DNA of 12,488 bases from Clostridia bacterium (GCA_030595925.1 JAUVLC010000071.1:1-12488); one strand, 5' to 3'. Counted from the stretch's first letter, positions 1 through 6,557 are shown. Notes: generated from the sequence alone by a model not told the origin. Numbers and translations: made by a program.

Positions 1-72
1 AATAAATAGTTTGACTATATTGCTCTTTTAATAGTAAAATCTTTTTATCGTTACTTTGCTCTGATTTTATGC

Positions 73-139
73 TGGTAGAAGTTACCGGAATAGGTGGTAG
101 AAGTTTTCCGGAATGGGTGGTAGAAGTTACCGGAATATG
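73..139. repeat. Three tandem ~22-bp repeats, probable IS21-family element end
   Basis: Three near-identical units start at 73, 95 and 118, each reading TGGTAGAAGTTNNCCGGAAT plus 2-3 variable bases. Multiple terminal repeats carrying ATTCCGG-type motifs are typical of IS21-family ends. The reverse complement of the right edge starts TGCATATTCCGG, which fits a TG-start terminus. The dinD remnant begins immediately to the right, so this looks like the inner edge of an insertion whose transposase genes lie left of the window. Bases 1-72 show no gene and could be the element's 3' untranslated part. The family assignment comes from motif memory, not from a search. Confidence 0.5.
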
Positions 140-544
140 CAGAGTATTGCCATCCGTGAGGAATTAACGGACGAGTGGCAGAAACGAGGCATTCAGGAGC
201 AGAAAGATTACGCTATTTTAACGGCTGAAATATCCAAAGCGACATTTGATATGACCCCTTCTGAATATAAGAAGTTTAAGAGGCTTAAGCGTGAGAATTT
301 ACGAGATCACATGAATGATTTAGAGCTTATTTTCTCCATGCTTGGTGAAGCCTCAACAACAGAAATTGCTCGTAATAAGAACACTCAAGGATTATTTGAA
401 AATAAAAAATCTGCCAGACAAGGCGGTGAAGTTGCTGGGAAAGCCCGCAGGGATTTAGAGAAAAAAAGTGGTAAGAAAGTCGCCAGTAAGAAAAACTATC
501 TAGAAGCTCCGCAGGATAAAAAATTACTGAAAGACAATGATTGA
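137..544 (+). pseudogene. dinD: DinD (DNA-damage-inducible protein D), C-terminal fragment
   Basis: The 135 readable residues match the C-terminal half of DinD-type proteins. Recognisable blocks are DEWQKRGIQEQKDYAILTAE, the segment YKKFKRLKRENLRDHMNDLE, and GEASTTEIAR followed by a GG-rich patch and SGKKVASKKNY. Full-length DinD is about 270-280 residues with an N-terminal BRO-type domain, which is missing here. The frame stays open upstream to an ATG at 113, but those codons are encoded by the IS-like repeat and are not DinD. ATG 137 is the first plausible start and has no clear ribosome binding site. In E. coli, dinD belongs to the LexA/SOS regulon and inhibits RecA strand exchange. This copy is probably non-functional. 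Confidence 0.75.
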
Positions 545-599
545 TAATAAAGGATAATGCTTAAAGTTGTAAAGTATAGTAGTGTTCCAAAGGAAGACT

Positions 600-660
600 T
601 AGGGGACGTTGTTTAAAGGTTTAAAGTTAAACAAGATAAAGAGAAGAGTTCTATTTTTAA
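600..660 (+). repeat. Intergenic repeat, left part, copy A
   Basis: It starts TAGGGGACGTTGTTTAAAGG and continues with GTTAAACAAGATAAAGAGAA then GAGTTCTATTTTTAA. It is alignable with 3468-3530 (B), 6901-6955 (C) and 8347-8400 (D). A weaker unit at 551-588 repeats the TGCTTAAAGTTGTAAAG part. The conserved core at 678-736 lies just downstream. Confidence 0.8.
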
Positions 661-677
661 ATTAAAACAAAAGAATA

Positions 678-736
678 AAAAATATATTTTTGTTATCAAC
701 ATTGACCAGCCCGGGGAGTTTTTCTTTTTCTTGAGG
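678..736 (+). repeat. Conserved intergenic core, copy 1
   Basis: A 59-bp block is identical by eye to 5042-5100, and its right 50 bp also match 3567-3616. It contains TGTTATCAACATTGACCAGC followed by CCGGGGAGTTTTTC and a pyrimidine run ending TTGAGG. The 3' part forms the left arm of the hairpin at 722-762. Confidence 0.9.
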
Positions 737-762
737 GGATTGTATCCCTTCAAGAAAAAGAA
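722..762 (+). other. Strong 18-bp hairpin at the end of core copy 1
   Basis: Bases 722-734 pair perfectly with 750-762 (TTCTTTTTCTTGA with TCAAGAAAAAGAA). The stem continues with GGGGA (735-739) against TCCCT (745-749), including one G-T pair, around the 5-nt loop TTGTA. The left arm is part of the dispersed core. It lacks the GC stem plus T-run expected of an intrinsic terminator, so a structural RNA or a mobile-element end is as likely. Confidence 0.75.
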
Positions 763-780
763 GACTATTTGGTTTCAGGA

Positions 781-833
781 GAGAGACAATGTGAGCTTGT
801 CCTGAGGAGCGAAACGACGAAGGAAGTCCTACC
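781..833. repeat. GAGAGACAA...CTACC repeat, copy 1
   Basis: This 53-bp block is nearly identical to 11088-11139. The shared inner part includes TCCTGAGGAG, GAAACGACGAAGGAAGT and CTACC. In the second copy it is fused to a GIY-YIG reading frame. Here it is followed by sequence without similarity to that gene. Confidence 0.85.
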
Positions 834-997
834 CGGAGGTGATTTTATCCTCTTCCTTTCTTTTTTGCCTAACAACCCGGGCTTTTGTTAATTCTGCCAG
901 TTCTTCATACCAGTCTTTTCCCATACATAATATTTATTTTTATATCAGAGGGTGTCATATGTATTGTAGCATTCCCACAGCCTTTTAATTAAAAAGC

Positions 998-1027
998 TTG
1001 ACAAAAATAACAAACTGATACTATAAT
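998..1027 (+). promoter_or_regulatory. Sigma-70 promoter of the rrf2-hcp operon
   Basis: TTGACA at 998-1003 and TATAAT at 1022-1027 are both perfect consensus hexamers, 18 bp apart. Transcription should start near 1034, about 28 nt before the rrf2 ATG. Confidence 0.85.
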
Positions 1028-1038
1028 CATAGCAGTAT
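1018..1038. promoter_or_regulatory. Possible Rrf2 operator over the -10 box
   Basis: This is a 21-bp imperfect palindrome, ATACT-N3-AT-C-AT-N3-AGTAT, covering the -10 box and probable transcription start. The size and position suit a dimeric Rrf2 regulator repressing its own operon. Binding itself is inferred. Confidence 0.45.
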
Positions 1039-1061
1039 AATAATTTTTGTGGAGGAGTAGA

Positions 1062-1493
1062 ATGAAGATTTTAACTAAAGGTACAGATTATGCTATTCGT
1101 GCTTTAATAGTTTTGGCTTTGGATAAGAATCGTTTCATTTCGGCAAGGGAAATATCTCAAGAACAAAACATTCCTTATCAGTTTTTACGAGGGTTGTTGC
1201 GAAAATTAAAAAAAAAGAAGTTGATCGAATCCAAAGAAGGCATGGGCGGTGGGGTTCGTATTATTAAAAATTCAAAACAAATAAATATTTTTAATCTGAT
1301 AAAAATATTTCAAGGTGATTTTGAAGTGTCCGAATGTATGTTTAAAAAAAATATTTGCCCAAACAGAAAGTCTTGTGTGTTGAGATCTGAGCTTAAACGT
1401 ATTGAATATGATATTGGCGTAAAATTTAGGAATATTACATTGGCGAAATTATTAGCAAATATAGATAAAAAGTCTTGGCGTGGATATGTGTAA
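1062..1493 (+). CDS. Rrf2-family transcriptional regulator with Fe-S-type cysteines
   Basis: The 143-residue protein has the N-terminal winged helix of the Rrf2 family (about residues 1-70: KGTDYAIRALIVLAL, SAREISQEQNIPYQFLRGLL and the EGMGGGVRI wing). Three cysteines follow at about 92, 99 and 105 (C-X6-C-X5-C), where IscR and NsrR bind an iron-sulfur cluster. ATG 1062 is preferred because GGAGGAG lies at 1051-1057. An upstream TTG at 1047 would place that Shine-Dalgarno inside the gene. It stands first in a unit with hcp. In several bacteria the Rrf2 member NsrR senses nitric oxide and represses hcp, so an NsrR-like role is a reasonable inference, though Rrf2 subfamilies are hard to separate by eye. 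The -10 palindrome suggests autoregulation. Confidence 0.85.
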   Translation: MKILTKGTDYAIRALIVLALDKNRFISAREISQEQNIPYQFLRGLLRKLKKKKLIESKEGMGGGVRIIKNSKQINIFNLIKIFQGDFEVSECMFKKNICPNRKSCVLRSELKRIEYDIGVKFRNITLAKLLANIDKKSWRGYV

Positions 1494-1746
1494 GGAGATG
1501 TTTTAGATGGTTGTGAGTCTTTGTTTCTCAGGGAAAAGGAACATTATCTTGGGAGTGATTTCAAGAGAATAAATCACGCTAAAGCAGTACTTGATTTTGC
1601 GAAGAAATTGATGAAGGCAGAAGGATGTGACGAGAAAGTCATTGTTCCATCAGCTAAATAAAAAAGAAAAAATCATTAATGATAAATTTAAAACAAAAAC
1701 AGGGATTGATTTAACCATAAAATTATTTAAAAAAAAGGAGGAATAA
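1494..1746 (+). pseudogene. Remnant of an HD-domain hydrolase, internally deleted
   Basis: Directly after the rrf2 stop, one frame reads DFKRINHAKAVLDFAKKLMK then AEGCDEKVIVPSAK and stops at 1659-1661. This resembles the N-terminal part of small HD phosphohydrolases, in which a similar stretch leads into the metal-binding HD motif. That motif is absent. A second frame up to the stop at 1744-1746 reads KIINDKFKTKTGIDLTIKLF, which looks like a protein C-terminus and may be the other end of the same gene. The simplest reading is a large internal deletion with a frameshift. The upstream edge has no clear start; TTG 1521 is possible. The location between rrf2 and hcp suggests it was once part of the operon. 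Confidence 0.5.
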
Positions 1747-1748
1747 AT

Positions 1749-3419
1749 ATGTTTTGTTTTCAATGTCAGGAAACTGCAAAGAATCAAGGATGTACGATTA
1801 AAGGAGTATGTGGAAAACCCGGGGAAACCGCTGATGTTCAGGATTTGCTTATTTATGTGTGCAAAGGAATTTCTTTTTACGGGAGGCGTCTTAAGGAAAT
1901 AGAGTCTGTCGATAAGAAGTTCGGACATTTTATCTGTCAGGCTCTTTTTATCACGATCACAAATGTTGCTTGGGACGATGAGTCCATTATAGGAAGGATC
2001 AAAGAAGCTCTGAAAATCAGAGATAAAATTAAAGAAGTTTTCTTTGCCGCCTATAGTAAGAAATTTGGAAAGGGTTTCTCCGAGGCATTGCCTGATTGCG
2101 TCGCATGGTATTCGGATGATAATTTGAAGATTCTCGCTAAAGCCAAGTCTGACGAATTGCGCATTATCGCTCAAGACAATGAAGATGTGAGGTCTTTGCG
2201 GGAATTGCTTATTATAGGATGCAAGGGGATTGCTGCTTATGCTGATCATGCCGCTGTGTTGGGACGTGAAAAAGAAGAAATATACGATTTTATTATGGAA
2301 GCTTTGGATTCGACCATAAGATATCTGACGGTTGATGATATGGTAGCAATGGTTCTAAGAGCCGGAGAAAAGGCTGTTTCGACCATGGCTCTTTTGGATG
2401 AAGCCAATACAGCTAGCTACGGTCATCCTGAAATTACCGAAGTTAATTTGGGTGTTAGGAAAAATCCGGGGATCCTGATAAGCGGTCATGACCTTAAAGA
2501 CATGGAAGAACTGCTCAAGCAAACCGAGGGAACGGGTATCGATGTGTATACCCACGGTGAAATGCTTCCGGCGAATTATTATCCCTCTTTTAAAAAGTAT
2601 ACTCACTTTGTAGGTAACTACGGCGGGTCTTGGTGGCATCAGAATAAAGAATTTGAGTCTTTTAATGGGCCTATTATCTTGACGACCAACTGCTTGATTC
2701 CAATCAGGAAGGAAAATACCTATTTGAAAAGGTTGTTTACTACCGGAGTAGTCAGCTATCCGGGAGCCAACCATATACCGGATAGAGCGAAAGGAGGTTC
2801 TAAGAACTTTTCAAAGGTAATCGAACTTGCCAAAACCTGCAAGTCGCCTGAAGAACTGGAAAGCGGCACTCTTGTCGGAGGGTTTGCCCATAATCAGGTC
2901 ATCTCTTTAGTGGATAAGGTGGTAGAGGCGGTTAAATCGGGCGAGATCAAGCGTTTTGTGGTCATGGCCGGCTGTGACGGCAGACAGAACACTCGAAATT
3001 ATTTTACAAAAGTAGCCGAGAATTTACCCAAAGATACGGTTATTCTTACGGCAGGGTGTGCCAAATACCGTTACAATAAATTAAAATTGGGAGACATTGG
3101 CGGAATTCCCCGTGTTTTAGATGCTGGACAGTGCAATGACTCGTATTCCCTGATAGTTATTGCGTTAAAATTAAAAGAAGTATTCGGGCTGAAGGATATT
3201 AATGACCTGCCGGTATCATATGATATTGCGTGGTATGAACAGAAAGCAGTTACGGTTTTTCTCGCTTTGCTTTCTTTGGGAGTTAAGGGAATGCGATTGG
3301 GTCCGACGTTGCCCGCTTTCTTATCGCCGAATGTTATCAAGGTGCTGGTGGATAAATTTGACATCAAGGCGATCGGGACGGTTGAGGAAGATATTGAGGC
3401 AATGATGGCAGGAAAATAA
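1749..3419 (+). CDS. hcp: Hybrid cluster protein (Hcp, hydroxylamine reductase / NO reductase)
   Basis: The 556-residue protein is a full-length Hcp. The N-terminal cluster cysteines are C3, C6, C15 and C21 (CX2CX8CX5C). The hybrid-cluster ligands are all present: H247 (SGHDL), E271 (HGEMLPA), C315 (TTNC), C409 (AGCDGR), C437 (AGCAKY), C462 (GQCND), E497 and K499 (WYEQKA). These sit exactly three residues beyond the positions described for the Desulfovibrio vulgaris enzyme. Hcp is a cytoplasmic iron-sulfur protein of anaerobes, implicated in hydroxylamine and nitric oxide reduction and in stress defence. A strong AAGGAGG at 1735-1741 precedes the ATG. It is probably cotranscribed from the promoter at 998. 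No separate Hcr reductase gene is visible. Confidence 0.97.
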   Translation: MFCFQCQETAKNQGCTIKGVCGKPGETADVQDLLIYVCKGISFYGRRLKEIESVDKKFGHFICQALFITITNVAWDDESIIGRIKEALKIRDKIKEVFFAAYSKKFGKGFSEALPDCVAWYSDDNLKILAKAKSDELRIIAQDNEDVRSLRELLIIGCKGIAAYADHAAVLGREKEEIYDFIMEALDSTIRYLTVDDMVAMVLRAGEKAVSTMALLDEANTASYGHPEITEVNLGVRKNPGILISGHDLKDMEELLKQTEGTGIDVYTHGEMLPANYYPSFKKYTHFVGNYGGSWWHQNKEFESFNGPIILTTNCLIPIRKENTYLKRLFTTGVVSYPGANHIPDRAKGGSKNFSKVIELAKTCKSPEELESGTLVGGFAHNQVISLVDKVVEAVKSGEIKRFVVMAGCDGRQNTRNYFTKVAENLPKDTVILTAGCAKYRYNKLKLGDIGGIPRVLDAGQCNDSYSLIVIALKLKEVFGLKDINDLPVSYDIAWYEQKAVTVFLALLSLGVKGMRLGPTLPAFLSPNVIKVLVDKFDIKAIGTVEEDIEAMMAGK

Positions 3420-3467
3420 AGAGAATATATATGGAAGGAAGGTTTGTTTTATGAATGTTAGAAACAT

Positions 3468-3530
3468 GGGGGACATTGCTTAAAGTTTTAAAGTTCAGCA
3501 AAATAAAGAGGGGAGTTCTATTTTTTAAAC
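3468..3530 (+). repeat. Intergenic repeat, left part, copy B
   Basis: It reads GGGGGACATTGCTTAAAG, then TTTTAAAGTTCAGCAAAATA and AAGAGGGGAGTTCTATTTTT. It aligns along its length with copy A (600-660) and lies 49 bp after the hcp stop. The conserved core copy 2 follows. Confidence 0.8.
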
Positions 3531-3566
3531 CAAAAAATAGAATAACTATAATATTTTAGTAAAAGA

Positions 3567-3695
3567 TTTTTGTTATCAACATTGACCAGCCCGGGGAGTT
3601 TTTCTTTTTCTTGAGGGAAATCCCCTTAGAATTAAATAGCTAATCTTCTCAAACCTTTCCAAAAAAGAAGAAAAGATACATTATTTTTCTTGACA
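3567..3695 (+). repeat. Conserved intergenic core copy 2 with promoter-proximal extension
   Basis: Bases 3567-3616 match core copies 1 and 3. Similarity to copy 3 then continues, with substitutions and small gaps, through CTTAGAATTAAATAGCTAAT, CCAAAAAAGAAGAAAAGAT and ATTATTTTTCTTGACA. It ends at the -35 hexamer of the ATPase promoter. A small hairpin (GGG 3615-3617 with CCC 3622-3624, extendable past a bulge) sits where copy 1 has its large hairpin. Confidence 0.85.
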
Positions 3696-3719
3696 GTAAT
3701 ATACGATGAATGATATAAT
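3690..3719 (+). promoter_or_regulatory. Sigma-70 promoter of the AAA ATPase gene
   Basis: TTGACA at 3690-3695 and TATAAT at 3714-3719 are separated by 18 bp. The -35 box is the last conserved element shared with the Fic unit at 5179. The -10 box and everything after it are unique to this gene. Confidence 0.85.
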
Positions 3720-3750
3720 TACGCAGATTGCATAACGCAGAATGCGTAAT
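3718..3750. promoter_or_regulatory. Palindrome and tandem repeat at the ATPase transcription start
   Basis: ATTACGCA at 3718-3725 is a perfect inverted match to TGCGTAAT at 3743-3750. Inside lies a 14-bp tandem direct repeat (3721-3734 and 3735-3748) with two mismatches, ACGCAGATTGCATA against ACGCAGAATGCGTA. It overlaps the end of the -10 box and the start site and ends 11 bp before the ATG, so it is a likely operator. In RNA it could also form a hairpin just before the Shine-Dalgarno. Confidence 0.6.
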
Positions 3751-3760
3751 AGGGGGCAAG

Positions 3761-4885
3761 ATGAAAAATCCATTCGTATATGGGAAAGAAGTATCCGGTG
3801 ATAATTTCTGTAACAGGAAGAGAGAGAAAAATGAGTTATATCGTGATATTATTAATGGACAGAATGTTATTATTTTTTCGCAAAGAAGGTTAGGAAAGAC
3901 TTCTCTAATTAATGAAGTTTTCAATAAATGTCGAAAAAAAGGAATTATTCCGATATATGTTGACCTTTATCCGATGTTATCAGAAGAAGATTTTATACGT
4001 ATCTATGCTAAGTCTATTGCAGAAGTTGTGTGGGGAAAGATAAGGAAAAAATTAAAAGAAATTACACAGTTTTTCCACAAGGTTCGTCCTACATTTACTG
4101 TCAATCAAACAGGAGAGATATCCTATAGCTTTAACGTCGATAGAAAAGCGATAATTCCGTCTATTGAGGATGTATTGGATGGTGTAAAAAGGTATGCGGA
4201 TAGAAAAAAGAAAAAAATAACAGTTTGTTTTGACGAATTTCAGCAAATTGGACAGTTAAAAACTGATAAACTTGAGAAAATAATGCGTTCTTCATTTCAA
4301 AAACATAATAATATAGCATATGTTTTCATGGGAAGTAAAAAACATCTCATTACGGATATGTTTAATAATCCTAATAGACCTTTTTATAGAAGTGCTAAGT
4401 CTTTTCCCCTTGAGAAAATAAATAAAAGTGAACTTTCATTATTTATTCAAGATAGATTTCAAACGACAGAAAAGTCCATTTCAAAAGATTTAATAGGGGA
4501 GATACTTGATGTATGTGAATTACATCCTTATTACGTTCAATATTTTTGTCATATTATATGGGAGCGAGCGATTGACAGAAAGAGTGTGAAGCAAGAGGAT
4601 TTACGCGAAGGGCTTAAACTTTTACTTAAAAGAGAATCTTCTACCTATGAAGCTACCTGGGATCTTCTTACCGTTAAGCAAAAACAAGTACTTGTAGCGA
4701 TTTCTAAGGTCTCTCCAAATGATAAACTTTTTTCTTCTGAATTCCTCGAAAAACATAATCTTGGTTCAGCTTCAAGTGTTCAGCGAACATTGCGTAGTTT
4801 GATTAATAAGGATCTGATTGATAAGGCAGGAGAAATTTATAAGATAATAGATATATTTTTTAAAAAATGGATTTTGCAGTTATAA
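3761..4885 (+). CDS. AAA/STAND-type ATPase with C-terminal winged helix
   Basis: The 374-residue protein belongs to the ATPase_2 (archaeal-type) AAA group. The Walker A is SQRRLGKTSL (about residues 40-49), the Walker B is ITVCFDEF (153-160, with D158 and E159), and AYVFMGSKKHL (186-196) is a sensor-like strand. A lid region follows, then a winged-helix-like C-terminus (about 300-374: LTVKQKQVLVAISKV, SASSVQRTLRSLINKDLIDK). ATG 3761 is chosen for its GGGGG at 3752-3756; the upstream TTG at 3728 lies inside the operator-like repeat. The gene stands alone with its own promoter. Members of this group are abundant in archaea and some bacteria and are mostly of unknown function. The C-terminal DNA-binding fold makes autoregulation plausible but unproven. 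Confidence 0.85.
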   Translation: MKNPFVYGKEVSGDNFCNRKREKNELYRDIINGQNVIIFSQRRLGKTSLINEVFNKCRKKGIIPIYVDLYPMLSEEDFIRIYAKSIAEVVWGKIRKKLKEITQFFHKVRPTFTVNQTGEISYSFNVDRKAIIPSIEDVLDGVKRYADRKKKKITVCFDEFQQIGQLKTDKLEKIMRSSFQKHNNIAYVFMGSKKHLITDMFNNPNRPFYRSAKSFPLEKINKSELSLFIQDRFQTTEKSISKDLIGEILDVCELHPYYVQYFCHIIWERAIDRKSVKQEDLREGLKLLLKRESSTYEATWDLLTVKQKQVLVAISKVSPNDKLFSSEFLEKHNLGSASSVQRTLRSLINKDLIDKAGEIYKIIDIFFKKWILQL

Positions 4886-5041
4886 TATTTGTTATTTTAG
4901 TTAAAATAGGGACAGCTGAGAAATAAAGAAAACCGTTTTATCTTTATGTTAACATTTTATTAGTAATTAAGAAGTATAGAAGAAACATATTTAATTGATA
5001 TGGTGACTGTCGCTGGTTTTCTTTACTCTTAAACATAAGAG
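4886..5041. other. Intergenic spacer with a widely spaced 10-bp inverted repeat
   Basis: No gene is seen. AAAGAAAACC at 4925-4934 is a perfect inverted match to GGTTTTCTTT at 5015-5024. It occupies the place where the other units carry the left part of the intergenic repeat. Only a vague trace of that part (TAGGGACAGCTGAGAAATAA, near 4906) can be argued. Confidence 0.5.
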
Positions 5042-5184
5042 AAAAATATATTTTTGTTATCAACATTGACCAGCCCGGGGAGTTTTTCTTTTTCTTGAGG
5101 AAAAAAATTTTCCTTAAAATTAATTGGCTAATTTTTTTCAAAGTCTTCCAAAAAATAAGAAAAGATCCATTATTTTTCTTGACA
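5042..5184 (+). repeat. Conserved intergenic core copy 3 with promoter-proximal extension
   Basis: Bases 5042-5100 are identical to 678-736. The sequence from 5101 up to TTGACA at 5179-5184 is alignable with copy 2. After the core, TGAGGAAAA (5096-5104) pairs with TTTTCCTTA (5108-5116) around a 3-nt loop. The paired bases differ from copies 1 and 2 but pairing is kept. Confidence 0.88.
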
Positions 5185-5207
5185 CCACAAAATTAATCTT
5201 ATATAAT
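5179..5207 (+). promoter_or_regulatory. Sigma-70 promoter of the first Fic gene
   Basis: TTGACA at 5179-5184 and TATAAT at 5202-5207 have the ideal 17-bp spacing. Transcription would start near 5214, giving a very short leader of about 24-33 nt. No good Shine-Dalgarno precedes either possible start codon. Confidence 0.88.
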
Positions 5208-5240
5208 CTTATATAGTTAAAATACAAGATTAATTTTGTG
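5186..5240. promoter_or_regulatory. 15-bp perfect inverted repeat bracketing the fic promoter
   Basis: CACAAAATTAATCTT (5186-5200) is the exact reverse complement of 5226-5240. The arms flank the -10 box and transcription start, and the right arm ends on the GTG at 5238. Between them lies a tandem 10-bp direct repeat, AATCTTATAT (5195-5204 and 5205-5214). This fits a two-site operator for a repressor, possibly the encoded protein's own C-terminal helix-turn-helix. Confidence 0.7.
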
Positions 5241-5246
5241 AGAAAT

Positions 5247-6299
5247 ATGAATAATTTTACACAAAGACTACAAAATATTCCTGTAGAAATATGGACAAAG
5301 ATTACTCAAATTGACGAGTTAAAGGGACAATGGATTGCCGGAGCTAAATTAAGTCCCCAGGTATTAGGCCGGCTTAAACGGTCTGTCCTGGTAACTTCAA
5401 CAGGTTCTTCCACTCGCATAGAAGGGGCTCGAATGTCTGATGAAGATGTTGAGAAGCTTATGCGAGGTATTTCTATCCGAAAATTCAAGGATAGAGATAA
5501 ACAGGAGGTAAAAGGATATTATGAATTACTGCAGAATGTTTTTGCCTCTTGGAAGACCATAAAATTATCTGAAAGTACCATTAAACATTTTCATAAAGAA
5601 CTTTTAAAATATGTAGAAAAAGACAAATTACACCGTGGTGATTATAAGAAACGGGAAAACAAGGTAATGATGGTTGATGAAGACGGAAATTTAGTAGGGA
5701 CTTTATTTGATACGGTTCCTGCTTACCTAACTCCTAAAGAAATGCAGGAATTAGTAGAATTTACACAGCGTGCATTGGAAGAAGCAAAATATCCCCCTCT
5801 GCTTATTATAGGAAATTTCCTTATTGAATTTCTCAATATACATCCTTTCGACGATGGGAATGGTCGTCTCTCGCGAATACTCACCAATCTGCTTTTGCTT
5901 AAGGCCGGTTATTTATATGTGTCTTATGTATCGCATGAAAAATTGATAGAAGATAATAAACCTGATTATTATATGGCTTTGCGAAAGAGCCAGAAAACCC
6001 TAAAGACTAAAAAGTCCGGGATAGTTCCCTGGCTTGACTTCTTTTTTTCGGTTATATTTAAACAATCTAAGATGGCCGTGGAATTGCTTTCTAAAGAAAA
6101 TGTCGAAAAACTATTATCTGTTAAGCAGTTAGCGGTATGGAACTATTTACAATCTGTAGAGGAGGCTTCACCGGGGGAAATAGAGAAGAAGACAAAAATC
6201 GCTCGTCCCACAGTAAATCAGGCATTGGATAGACTTTTGCGTCTTAAAAAAATTGAACGGCTTGGTTTGGGCAGAAGTACCCGATATAAAAAAAGTTAA
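5247..6299 (+). CDS. Fic-domain protein with inhibitory motif and C-terminal winged helix
   Basis: The canonical Fic motif HPFDDGNGRLSR lies at about residues 202-213, counted from the GTG at 5238. It includes the catalytic histidine and the anion-binding GNGR loop, so AMP transfer (or transfer of another nucleotide group) to a protein hydroxyl is expected. SSTRIEG (57-63) fits the N-terminal inhibitory motif S/T-xxx-E-G/N of class II Fic enzymes, which blocks ATP placement. The C-terminal ~60 residues (LSVKQLAVWNYLQ, RPTVNQALDRLLRLKKIERL) form a winged helix. Both GTG 5238 and ATG 5247 are possible starts. I prefer ATG 5247 because the GTG is part of the inverted repeat and neither has a strong Shine-Dalgarno. 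The gene is monocistronic, and such stand-alone Fic-wHTH proteins probably regulate themselves. Confidence 0.93.
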   Translation: MNNFTQRLQNIPVEIWTKITQIDELKGQWIAGAKLSPQVLGRLKRSVLVTSTGSSTRIEGARMSDEDVEKLMRGISIRKFKDRDKQEVKGYYELLQNVFASWKTIKLSESTIKHFHKELLKYVEKDKLHRGDYKKRENKVMMVDEDGNLVGTLFDTVPAYLTPKEMQELVEFTQRALEEAKYPPLLIIGNFLIEFLNIHPFDDGNGRLSRILTNLLLLKAGYLYVSYVSHEKLIEDNKPDYYMALRKSQKTLKTKKSGIVPWLDFFFSVIFKQSKMAVELLSKENVEKLLSVKQLAVWNYLQSVEEASPGEIEKKTKIARPTVNQALDRLLRLKKIERLGLGRSTRYKKS

Positions 6300-6373
6300 T
6301 TCAAAAAAAGAGATACCTAGTCTTTATGTTTCCTTACCCTTGGGGATAAGAAAAAATATTAACTTATTATCTT

Positions 6374-6425
6374 AAAACCGTTGTATAATTAATTTTTTCA
6401 ATCAAATTAATTATACAACGGTTTT
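6374..6425. promoter_or_regulatory. 22-bp perfect palindrome over a -10-like box, orphaned
   Basis: Bases 6374-6395 are the exact reverse complement of 6404-6425, with the 8-nt loop TTTCAATC. The left arm contains TATAAT (6384-6389). A weak -35 (TTAACT, 6359-6364) lies 19 bp upstream. Palindromes at the -10 are also present at the three intact single-gene units, so this may be the operator and promoter of a lost gene. A zeta-like gene fragment starts exactly where the right arm ends. As RNA it would be a very stable hairpin. Confidence 0.55.
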
Positions 6426-6500
6426 GATTTTAGTTTTGAGACAGCTATGTCCAGTGTAACTTATCTAAAATATTTTAAGATGCTAAAAGAAAGGGGATAG
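6424..6500 (+). pseudogene. Internal fragment of a zeta-like toxin kinase gene
   Basis: About 71 of 76 bases match 11702-11777 inside the intact zeta-like gene further along the window. It encodes DFSFETAMSSVTYLKYFKML then KERG and a TAG stop, against DFSFETTMSGVTYLKYFKML in the intact copy. It includes the conserved ET region but lacks the Walker A and the rest of the gene. The left edge coincides with the end of the 22-bp palindrome. It is a gene scrap left by recombination or deletion. Confidence 0.85.
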
Positions 6501-6511
6501 AGAGTATAGAG

Positions 6512-6532
6512 GACACCCGCTGTTAGCGTGTC
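6512..6532. other. Small stem-loop in a GC-richer block
   Basis: GACAC-CC-GCT-GTT-AGC-GTGTC folds into an 8-bp stem with a 2-nt bulge. It opens a patch (about 6510-6557) that is visibly richer in G and C than its surroundings and leads to the membrane-protein ORF. The patch looks foreign to its neighbours. Its role is unknown. Confidence 0.35.
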
Positions 6533-6557
6533 GACAGTGGCGGCTCAGCATGGTGTT

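Larger units (their letters stand above)
545..1000. other. Gene-free stretch made of stacked repeats
   Basis: No convincing gene is present. From left to right it holds: a degenerate copy of the intergenic repeat (551-588), a clear copy (600-660), the 59-bp conserved core (678-736), a strong hairpin (722-762), and a second repeat type also seen at 11088-11139 (781-833). An AT-rich run then leads to the rrf2 promoter. On the minus strand, 924-829 encodes a 31-residue peptide starting MGKDWYEELAELTK, without a ribosome binding site. I do not recognise it and do not call it a gene. Confidence 0.7.

Noticed and set aside
722-762. Intrinsic terminator
   Set aside because: The outer stem is T/A-rich pyrimidine-purine pairing, not GC-rich, and no T-run follows on the plus strand.
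829-924. Minus-strand 31-codon ORF (MGKDWYEELAELTK...) as a gene
   Set aside because: The composition is protein-like, but there is no ribosome binding site, no recognisable family, and its end lies in a dispersed repeat.
1650-2249. Long minus-strand open frames opposite hcp and opposite other genes
   Set aside because: They are antisense shadows of well-supported genes, with no family similarity or ribosome binding sites.
6318-6352. Terminator after the first fic gene (CTTACCC-TTG-GGG(A)TAAG)
   Set aside because: The stem is short with a bulge and is followed by an A-run instead of a T-run on the transcribed strand.
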